From: Mycobacterium sp. ACS4331
GTDB taxonomy: Bacteria; Actinomycetota; Actinomycetes; Mycobacteriales; Mycobacteriaceae
DNA: 64,000 nt
Assembly: GCF_001667265.1 (NCBI RefSeq)
Contig: NZ_LZHW01000013.1
Coordinates: forward strand, 175,393 to 239,392
Direction of reading: 5' to 3'
Part shown: piece by piece, positions 43,865-53,179 of the stretch
How positions within the stretch are numbered: the stretch's first letter is position 1
How the letters are laid out: the number at the start of each line of letters is the position of its first letter
The notes under the pieces: generated by a model
Told to the model about the DNA's origin: nothing
Seen by the model: only the letters and a program-made list of their open reading frames with translations
Database searches by the model: none
Translations under genes and position numbers: made by a program

Positions 43865-46800
43865 ATGGTCACACCGCACACCGCCACCGCCGAGGTCTCC
43901 TCGGCCGGAACGCGGCACTGGGACGGCACCGCCGGTCAGCTCCTCGACGCCGACCGTCGCGGCACCGTGCGTGTGCTGGGTGGCCCGGGGACCGGCACCT
44001 CGAGCCTGCTGGTCGACATCGCCAGCAGCCGGATCGCCGCGGGCACCGACCCGGAATCCGTTCTGCTGCTCACCGGTTCGGGGCGGGTCAGCGCCCGGGT
44101 GCGCAGCGCGCTGACGACGGCGCTGCTCACCGCGGCCGAAGCCGGGTCGGGTCGTGCGGTCGTGCGGCAACCACTGGTGCGGTCGGTGCACGCGTACGCG
44201 TTCGGCGTGCTGAGGTTGGCCGCACAGCGGGTCGGCGACCCTCCACCGCGGTTGATCACCAGCGCCGAGCAGGACGGCGTGATCCGCGAACTCCTCGCCG
44301 GTGACCTCGAGGACGGCGCGGCGTACTGGCCGGCGACGCTGCATGCGGCACTGGGCACCGCGGGGTTCGCCACCGAGTTGCGTGATCTGCTCGCGCGCTG
44401 CACCGAACGCGGGATCGACCCGCGGCAACTGCAGCGGATCGGCCGGTCGCAGGGACGGCCCGAATGGGTGGCCGCGGGCCGGTTCGCGCAGCAGTACGAA
44501 CAGGTCATGCTCCTGCGCTCGGCGGTCGGGACCGCGGCCCCGCAGGCCACCGTGCCCGCGCTCGGCGCCGCCGAACTTGTCGGTGCGGCCCTGGAGGCCC
44601 TGGGCAGCGACCCCGACCTGTTGGCGGCCGAACGCGCGCGCGTGCGGGTGCTGCTGGTGGATGACGCACAGCACCTCGATCCGCAGGCCGCGCTGCTGGC
44701 GCGCGTGCTGGCCGCCGGGGCGGACTTCGCGGTGTTCGCGGGGGACCCCAACCGCGCGGCCTTCAAATTCCGTGGGGCGGACCCGGCGCTGCTGCTCGAA
44801 TCCGAGTGGCCCGCCGTCACCCTCACCGCGTCGCACCGCTGCGCGGACCGCATCGCAGCCGTGGTCGACGGGTTGGCCCGCCAGCTTCCGGGGTCCGGCC
44901 CCATCCGTGAACTCTGCAGCGGCACCACAGAACCCGGTCAGGTGATCGCGACGCTGGCCGCCTCCGAGCAGGCCGAGGCCGCGGTCATCGCGGACACCCT
45001 GCGGCGCACGCACCTGATCGACGGCGTGCCGTGGTCGCAGATGGTCGTCATCGCCCGGTCAGTCGGCGGGGTCGGGGCGATGCTGCCGCGAGTGCTCGCG
45101 AACGCGGGAGTACCGGTCGCGGGCGGCGCGACGCATCCGCCGTTGGCCTACAACCCCACGGTGCGCGCCCTGCTGACGGTGCTGTCGGCTGCCGTCGACG
45201 GTCTGACCGCCGAGCACGCGCAGGACCTCATCACGGGTCCGATCGGTCGGGTCGACCCGGTCACCCTGCGGCAGCTTCGGCGCGCGCTGCGCCGTCTCGA
45301 TCCGGCTCGCGACTTCAGTGAACTGCTGATCGCGGCGTTGACCGACGGACCGTCGGCGGCACTGGCACCAGCGCTGGCCCGCCCCGTGCGCCGCGTCCAC
45401 GCCGTGCTGGCGGCGGCCTCGAGCACACTGCGGCAGCATGCCGACCCGCGGACGACGCTGTGGCAGGCGTGGCACCGCAGCGGCCTGCAGCGCAGGCTGG
45501 TCAACGCCGTCGAACGGGGCGGGGACGCGGGTCGGCACGCGGGCGCCGACCTCGACGCGGTGACCGCGCTCTTCGAGGCGGCCGACCAGTACGTGTCGCG
45601 GACTGCGGGCGCCACGGTCGCCGGTCTGGTGAGCACCGTGCGGGCTTGGCAGCTGCCGATCCGGGCGGCCCAGCCGGACCAGCCCGGCCAGGAGGTGGCC
45701 ATTCTGAGCCCGCATCAGGCGCTGGACCGGGAGTGGGACACCGTGGTGATCGCGGGGCTGCAGGAGGGCCTGTGGCCGAACACGATTCCGCGCGGCGGTG
45801 TGCTGGGCACCCAGCGGTTGATGGACGTGCTCGACGGCATCGGCGCCGAGGTGTCGGATCGTGCGCCGCTGATCGCCGACGAGCGCCGTCTTCTGATCAC
45901 CGCGGTCGGCCGAGCGCGCCGGCGGCTGGTCGTCACCGCGGTCGACGGCACCGGCACCGACGCCGACGACGGGCTGCGCGTTCCGTCGCCGTTCTTCCAC
46001 GACATCGCCAGGTTCGCGACAGACGAGGCGGTGCCCGGGCAGATGACGCCCGTGGTGGCGCCTGCGGTGCTGTCGGTGCCCGCGGTGGTGGGCCGGCTGC
46101 GGGCCGTCGTGTGCGCACCGGACGGCGCCATCGGAGCCGACGAGAGGGCATGTGCGGCAGCGCAGTTGGCCCGCCTGGCCAAAGCCGGTGTTCCGGGGGC
46201 CGACCCCGCGCAGTGGCAGGGCCTGACGGCGGTGAGCACTGAGGAGCCGCGCTGGTCCGCCGACGCCGGTGAGAGCCACACCGTCACCCTGTCGCCGTCG
46301 ACGCTGCAGCAGCTGCAGGACTGCCCCCTGCGCTGGCTCATGGAACGCCACGGTGGGACCGATGCGCGTGAACTGCGCTCGGCGCTCGGGTCGCTGGTGC
46401 ACGCCCTGATCGCCGAGCCCGGCGCCGACGAGGCGCCCGTGCTGGCCCGCCTCGATGCCGTCTGGGACCAACTCCCGTTCGAGTCGCAGTGGTTCGCCCG
46501 CAACGAACTGGCGCGCCATCGTGCCATGGTGCAGACGTTCACCCGGTGGCGTGAGGAGTCTCGTGGGGAACTCACCGAGGTCGGCACCGAGGTCGACGTC
46601 GACGGTGTGCTGGAGCCGGTCGACCCCGCGGATCCCGCGGTCCGGCTGCGCGGGCGCATCGACCGGTTGGAGCGCGACGCCGAGGAACGTCTGGTGATCG
46701 TCGACGTCAAGACCGGCAAGAACCCGGTCAGCAAGGATGAGGCGCAGCAGCATGCGCAGCTGGCGGCCTATCAGCTCGCGGTCGCGGCGGGCCTGCTGCC

Positions 46801-47053
46801 CGAGGGCACCGAACCGGGCGGTGGCCGGCTGGTCTACATCGGCAGATCGGGCGCCTCGGGAGCCGCTCAGCGCGAACAGGATCCGATGGGTGCGCAGGCC
46901 CGCGACGCGTGGCGGGACGATGTGCACCAGGCGGCGGCGGCCACGGCCGGACCGGAGTTCACCGCGCGCGTCAACGACGGTTGCGCGCACTGCCCGGTCC
47001 GCCGCAGCTGCCCCGCCCACAACCGCGCCGCCGGCGCACCCGAAGGTGTATGA
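43865..47053 (+). CDS. adnA: AdnA subunit of the AdnAB helicase-nuclease
   Basis: 1062-residue UvrD-like helicase with a C-terminal RecB nuclease; with AdnB it resects double-strand break ends in mycobacteria. The P-loop reads GGPGTGTS (39-46), so the catalytic Lys is replaced by Thr, in line with AdnA being the weak or vestigial motor. Motif II is VDDAQHLD. The nuclease motif VIVDVKTGK is intact, and CPLRWLMER with CAHCPVRRSCP near the end supply the four Fe-S cysteines. The ATG at 43865 has a GGAGG 20 bases upstream. adnB follows one base later. Confidence 0.93.
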   Translation: MVTPHTATAEVSSAGTRHWDGTAGQLLDADRRGTVRVLGGPGTGTSSLLVDIASSRIAAGTDPESVLLLTGSGRVSARVRSALTTALLTAAEAGSGRAVVRQPLVRSVHAYAFGVLRLAAQRVGDPPPRLITSAEQDGVIRELLAGDLEDGAAYWPATLHAALGTAGFATELRDLLARCTERGIDPRQLQRIGRSQGRPEWVAAGRFAQQYEQVMLLRSAVGTAAPQATVPALGAAELVGAALEALGSDPDLLAAERARVRVLLVDDAQHLDPQAALLARVLAAGADFAVFAGDPNRAAFKFRGADPALLLESEWPAVTLTASHRCADRIAAVVDGLARQLPGSGPIRELCSGTTEPGQVIATLAASEQAEAAVIADTLRRTHLIDGVPWSQMVVIARSVGGVGAMLPRVLANAGVPVAGGATHPPLAYNPTVRALLTVLSAAVDGLTAEHAQDLITGPIGRVDPVTLRQLRRALRRLDPARDFSELLIAALTDGPSAALAPALARPVRRVHAVLAAASSTLRQHADPRTTLWQAWHRSGLQRRLVNAVERGGDAGRHAGADLDAVTALFEAADQYVSRTAGATVAGLVSTVRAWQLPIRAAQPDQPGQEVAILSPHQALDREWDTVVIAGLQEGLWPNTIPRGGVLGTQRLMDVLDGIGAEVSDRAPLIADERRLLITAVGRARRRLVVTAVDGTGTDADDGLRVPSPFFHDIARFATDEAVPGQMTPVVAPAVLSVPAVVGRLRAVVCAPDGAIGADERACAAAQLARLAKAGVPGADPAQWQGLTAVSTEEPRWSADAGESHTVTLSPSTLQQLQDCPLRWLMERHGGTDARELRSALGSLVHALIAEPGADEAPVLARLDAVWDQLPFESQWFARNELARHRAMVQTFTRWREESRGELTEVGTEVDVDGVLEPVDPADPAVRLRGRIDRLERDAEERLVIVDVKTGKNPVSKDEAQQHAQLAAYQLAVAAGLLPEGTEPGGGRLVYIGRSGASGAAQREQDPMGAQARDAWRDDVHQAAAATAGPEFTARVNDGCAHCPVRRSCPAHNRAAGAPEGV

Positions 47054-47054
47054 C

Positions 47055-50000
47055 ATGCCGCAGTACAGTCCGGCCGAACTGGCCGCCGCCCTGGGCCTGC
47101 CGACGCCGACCGACGAGCAGGCGGCCGTCATCTCGGCCCCGCTCGGACCGCTGGTCGTCATCGCGGGCGCCGGTGCGGGAAAGACCGAGACCATGGCGGC
47201 GCGGGTCGTGTGGCTGGTGGCCAACGGCTTCGCGACGCCCGGGCAGGTCCTGGGTCTGACGTTCACCCGCAAGGCCGCGGGCCAGCTTCTGCGCCGCGTC
47301 CGGTCGCGGCTGTCGCGGCTGGCGGGCACCGGCCTGGTCGAGGCGAGTCCGAGCGAACCCGTCACCGTCAGCACCTACCACGCCTTCGCCGGATCGCTGC
47401 TGCGTGACCACGGTCTGCTGCTTCCCGTCGAGCCCGACACCCGGCTGCTCAGCGCGACCGAACTGTGGCAGTTGGCCTTCGACGTCGTCTGCGCCCACCC
47501 CGGGGATCTGGAGACCGACAAGACACCCGCGGCGGTGACCCGGATGGTCTTGGGGCTGTCCGCCCAGTTGGCCGAACACATGGTCAGCACCGACCAACTC
47601 CGCGACACCCACCTGGAACTGGAACGGCTCGTGCACACGCTGCCGCCGGGCCCGAATCAGCGGGACCGCGGACCCAACCAGTGGCTGCTGAAGATGCTGG
47701 CCGTCCAGACCCAGCGGGCCGAACTCGTGCCCCTCATCGACGCGCTGCACCAGCGCCTCAGGGCCGAGAAGGCGATGGACTTTGGCATGCAGATGTCGGC
47801 CGCGGCCCAACTTGTGACGCGCTTTCCGACTGTCGGAGCGGCCCTGCGGCAACGCTTCCGGGTCGTGCTGCTCGACGAGTACCAGGACACCGGGCACGCG
47901 CAGCGTGTCGCGTTGTCGGCCCTGTTCGGCGGCGGCGTCGACGAGTCGCTGGCGCTGACCGCGGTGGGCGACCCGATCCAGTCCATCTACGGGTGGCGCG
48001 GGGCGTCGGCGACCAATCTGCCCCGGTTCGCCACCGACTTCCCGTGCGCCGACGGGACACCGGCCCCGACGCTGGAACTGCGCACCAGTTGGCGCAATCC
48101 GCCGAGCACGCTGCAGGTGGCCAACGCCGTGTCCGCTGAGGCCCGGCGCCGGTCGGTCGAGGTGCGTGAACTGCGGGCGCGTCCGGATGCCGGCCCCGGC
48201 ACGGTGCGCTGCGCGCTGCTCTCCGATGTGGCCGTCGAGCGGGAGTGGGTCGCCGACCAGATGGCGCGGGCGTTCGCGGCAGCGGGACCGCAGAACCCGC
48301 CCACCGCGGCGGTTCTGGTGCGGCGCAACGCGGACGCGGTCCCCATGGCCGAGGCCCTGCGGGCCCGCGGACTTCCCGTCGAGGTCGTCGGCCTGGCGGG
48401 CCTGCTCGCCGTGGACGAGGTCGCCGACGTGGTCGCGATGCTGCGCACGGTCGCCGATCCGACCGCGGGAGCGGCGACGATGCGGGTGCTCACCGGACCG
48501 CGATGGCGCCTGGGTGCCCGTGACCTCACCGCGCTGTGGAACCGGGCCCGTGCTCTCGACGACCGCCCCCGTGACGAGGGGTCCGTCGATCAGGTGCTCA
48601 GCCAGCTGCGTCCCGACACCGACGTGGCCTCGCTGGCCGACGCGATCTGCGATCCCGGTCCCGCCGAGGAGTATTCGGCCGCGGGCTACGAGCGCATCTG
48701 TGCGCTGGCCGAGGAGTTGACGGTGCTGCGCGGGCACCTGGATCGGCCCGTGCCGGACCTGGTGGCCGAGGTGCGCCGCAGGTTGGGTGTCGACACCGAG
48801 GTGCGGGCCCGCCATGTCGGTCCCGATTCACTCGGCGCCGAGCAGTTGGACGCGTTCGCGGCGGTGGTCGATGCCTATGCGTCCCGAACTCCGTTGGCGC
48901 GCACGGATGTCCATGGTCTTCTGGGGTATCTCACGGTGGCCGAGGACGTGGAGAACGGGTTGGCGCCCGCCGAGGTGTCGGTGTCCGCGGACCGGATCCA
49001 GGTGCTGACGGTGCATGCGGCGAAGGGATTGGAGTGGGAGATCGTGGCGGTCCCGCACCTGTCGGCCCGGGTGTTCCCGTCCACGGCGAACGCGCGGACA
49101 TGGTTGACCGATCCGGCCGATCTGCCGCCGCTGCTGCGCGGTGACCGCGCCGAACTGGGGGCGCACGGGGTTCCGGTCCTCGACACCGACATGGTCACCC
49201 ACCGAAAGCAGCTGTCGGACACCATCGACGCCCATCGCGCACAGTTGGAACAGCGGCGCATCGACGAGGAGCGCCGACTGCTCTACGTGGCCATCACCCG
49301 CTCGGAGGACACGCTGCTGCTCTCGGGTCACCACTGGGGAGCCACCGAGACCAAACCGCGCGGCCCGTCGGACTTTCTGTGCGAACTCAAGGACATCATC
49401 GAGACCGCGGCGGCCGAGGGGCACCCCTGCGGTGAGGTGGTGCAGTGGGCCCCCGACCCGCCGTCATCGGAGCAGAACCCGTTGCGGGACAACGTGGTCG
49501 AAGCCAGTTGGCCGGTGGATCCGTTGGCCGGCGTGCGGGTCGAGGTCGAGCGGGGCGCCGCCCTGGTCGCCGCAGCGATGCGTGGTGCGGTCGACGCGGA
49601 CGGCGACGAGCACGGGTGGGTCGCCGACGTCGACGCACTGCTGGCCGAACGCGCCGAGCGGCCCGCCGCGGCGTCGGCGGCCCTGCCGAACCTGCTGTCG
49701 GTGAGCACCCTGGTCGAACTCGGCAAGGACGCGGGCGCGGCACTGGCCCGGTTGAGCCGCCGGGTGCCGCAGCGGCCGGACCCACATGCCCTGCTCGGCA
49801 CGGCCTTCCACGACTGGGTGCAGCGGTTCTACGGCGCGGATCGGCTGTTCGACCTCGATGACCTGCCCGGTGCGGTCGACGGCGAGCACGCGCGGGCCCA
49901 GGCCGAGGAACTGGCGGACCTGCAGGCGGAGTTCATGAGTTCGCGATGGGCCGCGCGCACGCCGATCGACATCGAGGTGCCGTTCGAGATGACCGTCGCC

Positions 50001-50318
50001 GGACGCGTGGTGCGGGGGCGCATCGATGCGGTGTTCGCGGACGAGGACGGATTCACGGTGGTGGACTGGAAGACCGGCGCCCCACCCGCCGACGCCGACG
50101 GCATGCGCACGGCGGCGATCCAGCTCGCGGTGTACCGGCTGGCCTGGGCCGCGCTCAACGGCTGCCCGGAGTCGTCGGTGCGCGGGGCCTTCCACTATGT
50201 CCGCAGCGGTCAGACGCTGGAGCCCGACGATCTGCCCACCCGCGAGGAACTCGAACAGCTGCTGCGTGAGGCCGACCCGGCGATCACGACAGCCGGCGCA
50301 CCTTCAGCGCCTCGGTGA
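47055..50318 (+). CDS. adnB: AdnB subunit of the AdnAB helicase-nuclease
   Basis: 1087-residue partner of AdnA and the main motor. Walker A is IAGAGAGKTETM with Lys43; motif II LLDEYQDTG; motif III GDPIQSIYGWRGA; motif IV LELRTSWRNP; motif [14 protein letters not shown]; motif VI LLYVAITRSEDTL. The nuclease domain near the C-terminus has VVDWKTGAPP. Its end overlaps the convergent DoxX-like gene by 35 bp. Expressed with adnA from the same mRNA. Confidence 0.95.
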   Translation: MPQYSPAELAAALGLPTPTDEQAAVISAPLGPLVVIAGAGAGKTETMAARVVWLVANGFATPGQVLGLTFTRKAAGQLLRRVRSRLSRLAGTGLVEASPSEPVTVSTYHAFAGSLLRDHGLLLPVEPDTRLLSATELWQLAFDVVCAHPGDLETDKTPAAVTRMVLGLSAQLAEHMVSTDQLRDTHLELERLVHTLPPGPNQRDRGPNQWLLKMLAVQTQRAELVPLIDALHQRLRAEKAMDFGMQMSAAAQLVTRFPTVGAALRQRFRVVLLDEYQDTGHAQRVALSALFGGGVDESLALTAVGDPIQSIYGWRGASATNLPRFATDFPCADGTPAPTLELRTSWRNPPSTLQVANAVSAEARRRSVEVRELRARPDAGPGTVRCALLSDVAVEREWVADQMARAFAAAGPQNPPTAAVLVRRNADAVPMAEALRARGLPVEVVGLAGLLAVDEVADVVAMLRTVADPTAGAATMRVLTGPRWRLGARDLTALWNRARALDDRPRDEGSVDQVLSQLRPDTDVASLADAICDPGPAEEYSAAGYERICALAEELTVLRGHLDRPVPDLVAEVRRRLGVDTEVRARHVGPDSLGAEQLDAFAAVVDAYASRTPLARTDVHGLLGYLTVAEDVENGLAPAEVSVSADRIQVLTVHAAKGLEWEIVAVPHLSARVFPSTANARTWLTDPADLPPLLRGDRAELGAHGVPVLDTDMVTHRKQLSDTIDAHRAQLEQRRIDEERRLLYVAITRSEDTLLLSGHHWGATETKPRGPSDFLCELKDIIETAAAEGHPCGEVVQWAPDPPSSEQNPLRDNVVEASWPVDPLAGVRVEVERGAALVAAAMRGAVDADGDEHGWVADVDALLAERAERPAAASAALPNLLSVSTLVELGKDAGAALARLSRRVPQRPDPHALLGTAFHDWVQRFYGADRLFDLDDLPGAVDGEHARAQAEELADLQAEFMSSRWAARTPIDIEVPFEMTVAGRVVRGRIDAVFADEDGFTVVDWKTGAPPADADGMRTAAIQLAVYRLAWAALNGCPESSVRGAFHYVRSGQTLEPDDLPTREELEQLLREADPAITTAGAPSAPR

Positions 50319-50700
50319 TCATCGGAATCTGCAGCGGAAGCCGGGCGAGGGCGGCTGCCCGCATGGGCCAGGGCTTGCCCCACCACAGCCGGACCATGTT
50401 GAGGTTGCCCGGGAACACCGCGAGGAACAGGGCCACCGCGGCCGCGGCGCCCACCCTGCGGGTGCGCGGTGCCACGAGCAGGCCCGCGGTGGCCAGTTCG
50501 GCGACCCCCGAGGCGTAGGTGTACGTGCGCGCGCTGCCGGGAAGCTCGACCGGGATGATCGAGTCGAACGGCGCGGGCGCCACGAAGTGCAGCACCCCGA
50601 CACCACCCAGAAGGGCGGCCAGCCTGTGCGCGGCGCGTGCTCCGGCTCGCCGGTCGGAGTCGGTCAGGGCGGTTCCCGGCGCGGAACGGAAGGACGTCAT
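50284..50700 (-). CDS. DoxX-like small membrane protein
   Basis: 138-residue protein with four hydrophobic helices (about 24-42, 58-76, 80-98, 105-125), including FVAPAPFDSIIPVELPG and YASGVAELATAGLLVAPRTR, typical of the DoxX/YphA group. No redox cysteines are present, so the enzymatic role suggested for some DoxX proteins is doubtful. It converges on adnB with a 35-bp overlap of coding ends and diverges from the potassium channel with 51 bp between starts. Confidence 0.75.
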   Translation of the reverse strand: MTSFRSAPGTALTDSDRRAGARAAHRLAALLGGVGVLHFVAPAPFDSIIPVELPGSARTYTYASGVAELATAGLLVAPRTRRVGAAAAVALFLAVFPGNLNMVRLWWGKPWPMRAAALARLPLQIPMITEALKVRRLS

Positions 50701-50751
50701 GGTTACATGATGACGTGCGGCGAGCAGTGCCGGTGTCGATGACAGAGCATC

Positions 50752-51846
50752 GTGGCTAAAAACAGAATGCGCAGGCGCCTGCGCCGACTGGACGAGACGT
50801 TGACGGCCAAGCCGGACGCCGCGCTGGTCGAACACCTGCACATCCCGGAGCAGTTCGTCAGCCCGGGACGCAGGATCTTCATGCGCGTCATCTACGCCCT
50901 GCTGGCGTTGTTTGCGGCGGTGATCATCGTCTACCTCGACCGCGACGGCTACCGCGACATCTCCGACGAGCCGGTGCCCGGCGGCCTGTCCTTCCTGGAC
51001 TGCCTGTACTACGCCACGGTGTCGCTGTCGACGACGGGCTACGGCGACATCACCCCCGTCACCCCCACCGCGCGACTGATCAACGTCCTGGTCATCACGC
51101 CGCTGCGGGTGGCGTTTCTGATCGTGCTCATCGGCACCACCGTGGAGACCCTGACCGCGGCGTCGCGGCAGGCCCTCAAGATCCAGCGCTGGAGGAACAC
51201 CGTGCGCAACCACACCATCGTCATCGGCTACGGCACCAAGGGGAAGACGGCCGTCACGGCGATGATCGGTGACGGCGTCCCGCCCGGCGAGATCGTCGTC
51301 GTCGACACCGATCAGGCGTCACTGGACCGCGCGAGCGCCGCCGGTCTGGTGACCGTGCGCGGCGACGCCAACAAGTCCGACGTGCTGCGCCTGGCCGGGG
51401 CCCAGCACGCCAAGTCGATCATCGTCGCCACCAACAGTGATCCGACGGCGGTGATGGTCACGCTGACGGCGCGGGAACTGGCGCCGACGGCCAAGATCAT
51501 CGCCTCGATCCGGGAGGCCGAGAACCAGCACCTGCTTCAGCAGTCCGGCGCGGACTCGGTGGTGGTCTCCTCGGAGACCGCGGGCCGCCTGCTCGGCATC
51601 GCGACCAGCACACCCAATGTGGTGGAACTCATCGAGGACCTGCTGACCCCGGACGAGGGTTTCGCGGTCGCCGAACGCGATGTGGAACGCAAAGAGGTCG
51701 GCGGGTCCCCCAAACACCTGGTCGATATCGTGCTGGGTGTGGTGCGCGACGGAAACCTGCACCGCGTCGACGATCCCGAGGTCGACGCGCTCGAGCTCGG
51801 CGACCGACTGCTCTACGTCCGAAGCGGAGGCGAAGACCGTGCCTGA
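50752..51846 (+). CDS. RCK-domain potassium channel (Rv3200c-like)
   Basis: 364-residue MthK/KirBac-like channel. Two membrane helices (about 43-62 and 104-126) flank the selectivity filter STTGYGDITP. The cytosolic part is an RCK/TrkA-N domain (HTIVIGYGTKGKTAV, VVVDTDQASLDRA, VTVRGDANKSDVL), followed by a TrkA-C-like tail. Ligand-gated potassium flux is expected. Its last codons overlap the nudC start by 8 bp, so the two are coupled. Confidence 0.9.
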   Translation: MAKNRMRRRLRRLDETLTAKPDAALVEHLHIPEQFVSPGRRIFMRVIYALLALFAAVIIVYLDRDGYRDISDEPVPGGLSFLDCLYYATVSLSTTGYGDITPVTPTARLINVLVITPLRVAFLIVLIGTTVETLTAASRQALKIQRWRNTVRNHTIVIGYGTKGKTAVTAMIGDGVPPGEIVVVDTDQASLDRASAAGLVTVRGDANKSDVLRLAGAQHAKSIIVATNSDPTAVMVTLTARELAPTAKIIASIREAENQHLLQQSGADSVVVSSETAGRLLGIATSTPNVVELIEDLLTPDEGFAVAERDVERKEVGGSPKHLVDIVLGVVRDGNLHRVDDPEVDALELGDRLLYVRSGGEDRA

Positions 51847-52768
51847 TTTCACCCTGCGCAACACGCCCCTGCTGTCGCGGGTCGGGGCCGACCGCTCCGA
51901 TCACCTTCGCACCGACGTCGACGCGGCTGTCGAGGGCTGGGCGTCGGCCGCGGTCCTGCGCGTCGACAACCGCGGACAGGTGCTCATCGTGGACGGCCGG
52001 GTGGCCCTCGGCGGCACCGCCGATCTCGGCGACACGCCCCCCGACGACGCGGTGTTCCTCGGGCGCATCGACGACGGCAGGCACGTCTGGGCCATCCGCG
52101 CGCCGCTGGTGCCGCCGGATGAGGCGTCGGACGCCACGGTCCTCGACATCCGGCGCACCGGAAGGGTTTTCGACGACGTCAGCGCGCAGCTGGTGTCCAC
52201 CGCGACCGCGCTGCTGAACTGGCATGACAGTGCGAGGTTCTCGCCGGTCGACGGTGCGCCGACCCGCGCGATCAAAGGCGGGTGGGCGCGGATCAACCCG
52301 GTCACCGGCGTGGAGGAGTTCCCGCGGATCGACCCCGCGGTGATCTGCCTGGTGCACGACGGCGCGGATCGGGTCGTGCTGGCGCGGCAGCAGGCCTGGC
52401 CCGAGCGGATGTTCTCGCTGCTGGCCGGATTCGTCGAAGCCGGCGAGTCCTTCGAGACGTGCGTGATCCGCGAGATCTCCGAAGAGATCGGCATCGCGGT
52501 GCGCGACGTGCGCTACCTCGGCAGCCAGCCGTGGCCGTTCCCGCGCTCCCTGATGGTGGGTTTCCACGCACTGGCCGACCCCGGTCAGGAGTTCGTGTTC
52601 TCCGACGGCGAGATCGCCGAAGCGCACTGGTTCACCCGCGACGAGGTGCGTGCCGCGCTGCGGGTGGGGGACTGGTCCAGCGCGGCCGCGACAGAGTCGA
52701 AACTGCTTCTGCCGGGCTCGATCTCGATCGCCCGGGAGATCATCGAATCCTGGGCCGAGCAGGACTGA
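51839..52768 (+). CDS. nudC: NAD(P) pyrophosphatase / deNADding hydrolase NudC
   Basis: 309-residue Nudix hydrolase. The Nudix box GFVEAGESFETCVIREISEEIG is complete, and the NudC signature SQPWPFPRSLM follows. NudC hydrolyses NADH, NAD adducts of isoniazid/ethionamide and NAD caps on RNA. The four zinc cysteines of E. coli NudC are missing: the corresponding stretch reads ARFSPVDGAPTR. GTG start overlaps the channel stop. Confidence 0.93.
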   Translation: MPDFTLRNTPLLSRVGADRSDHLRTDVDAAVEGWASAAVLRVDNRGQVLIVDGRVALGGTADLGDTPPDDAVFLGRIDDGRHVWAIRAPLVPPDEASDATVLDIRRTGRVFDDVSAQLVSTATALLNWHDSARFSPVDGAPTRAIKGGWARINPVTGVEEFPRIDPAVICLVHDGADRVVLARQQAWPERMFSLLAGFVEAGESFETCVIREISEEIGIAVRDVRYLGSQPWPFPRSLMVGFHALADPGQEFVFSDGEIAEAHWFTRDEVRAALRVGDWSSAAATESKLLLPGSISIAREIIESWAEQD

Positions 52769-52798
52769 CCGCCACCCCGCGAGCGCCCTGCCGTCCCC

Positions 52799-52832
52799 CC
52801 GCGAGCGTGCGTGTCTGTACGCCGACACGCCG
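52799..52832. repeat. Dispersed intergenic repeat, copy 1
   Basis: GCGAGCGTGCGTGTCTGTAC followed by GCCGACACGCCG; about 26 of 32 positions match a second copy at 63894-63925. Contains an imperfect GTGTC/GACAC hairpin. Sits in the nudC-mrx1 gap. Confidence 0.6.
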
Positions 52833-52849
52833 CAAATCCTGTACAAACC

Positions 52850-52888
52850 CGGCCGCTCGCGGACAGTAGAGCGGCCGCTCGCGGACAG
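52850..52888. repeat. 17-bp tandem repeat after mrx1
   Basis: CGGCCGCTCGCGGACAG occurs at 52850-52866 and 52872-52888, a 22-bp period. The core CCGCTCGCGG is the inverse of CCGCGAGCG elements found at 52777-52785 and 52798-52806, so RNA from either strand could fold; it may act in termination between the convergent nudC and mrx1 genes. Confidence 0.55.
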
Positions 52889-52900
52889 GGGAGAGGTCGC

Positions 52901-53152
52901 TCAGCTCGCGAGCTTGGCCTTGACCTCGCGGATGTTCGGATTGGTCATCGTCGTGCCGTCGGCGAACTTCACGGTCGGCACCGTCTGGTTTCCGCCGTTG
53001 ACCGACGCGACGAAATCGGCCGCGGCGGGATCGGCCTCGATGTCGACCTCGGTGTAGCTGATGTTCTCCGACTTCAGCGCGGTCTTGAGCCGGCGGCAGT
53101 ATCCGCACCACGACGTCGAGTACATGATCAGCGGGGTGTCACTCACGGTCAT
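52901..53152 (-). CDS. mrx1: Mycoredoxin-1
   Basis: 83-residue glutaredoxin-like oxidoreductase that uses mycothiol to reduce mixed disulfides. Active site [10 protein letters not shown] (CxxC), cis-Pro segment NQTVPTVKF, and thiol-binding [10 protein letters not shown]. It diverges from uvrD2 with 27 bp between starts. In M. tuberculosis this gene is in the SigH regulon, and sigH lies about 43 kb away in the same conserved block. Confidence 0.94.
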   Translation of the reverse strand: MTVSDTPLIMYSTSWCGYCRRLKTALKSENISYTEVDIEADPAAADFVASVNGGNQTVPTVKFADGTTMTNPNIREVKAKLAS

Positions 53153-53179
53153 GCCGCCATCTTGTCACCCGGCCCTGGG

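Noticed and set aside
50284..51213. 309-residue version of the DoxX-like protein extending into the channel region
   Set aside because: The upstream 171 residues are antisense of the potassium channel; the ATG at 50700 begins the hydrophobic protein.
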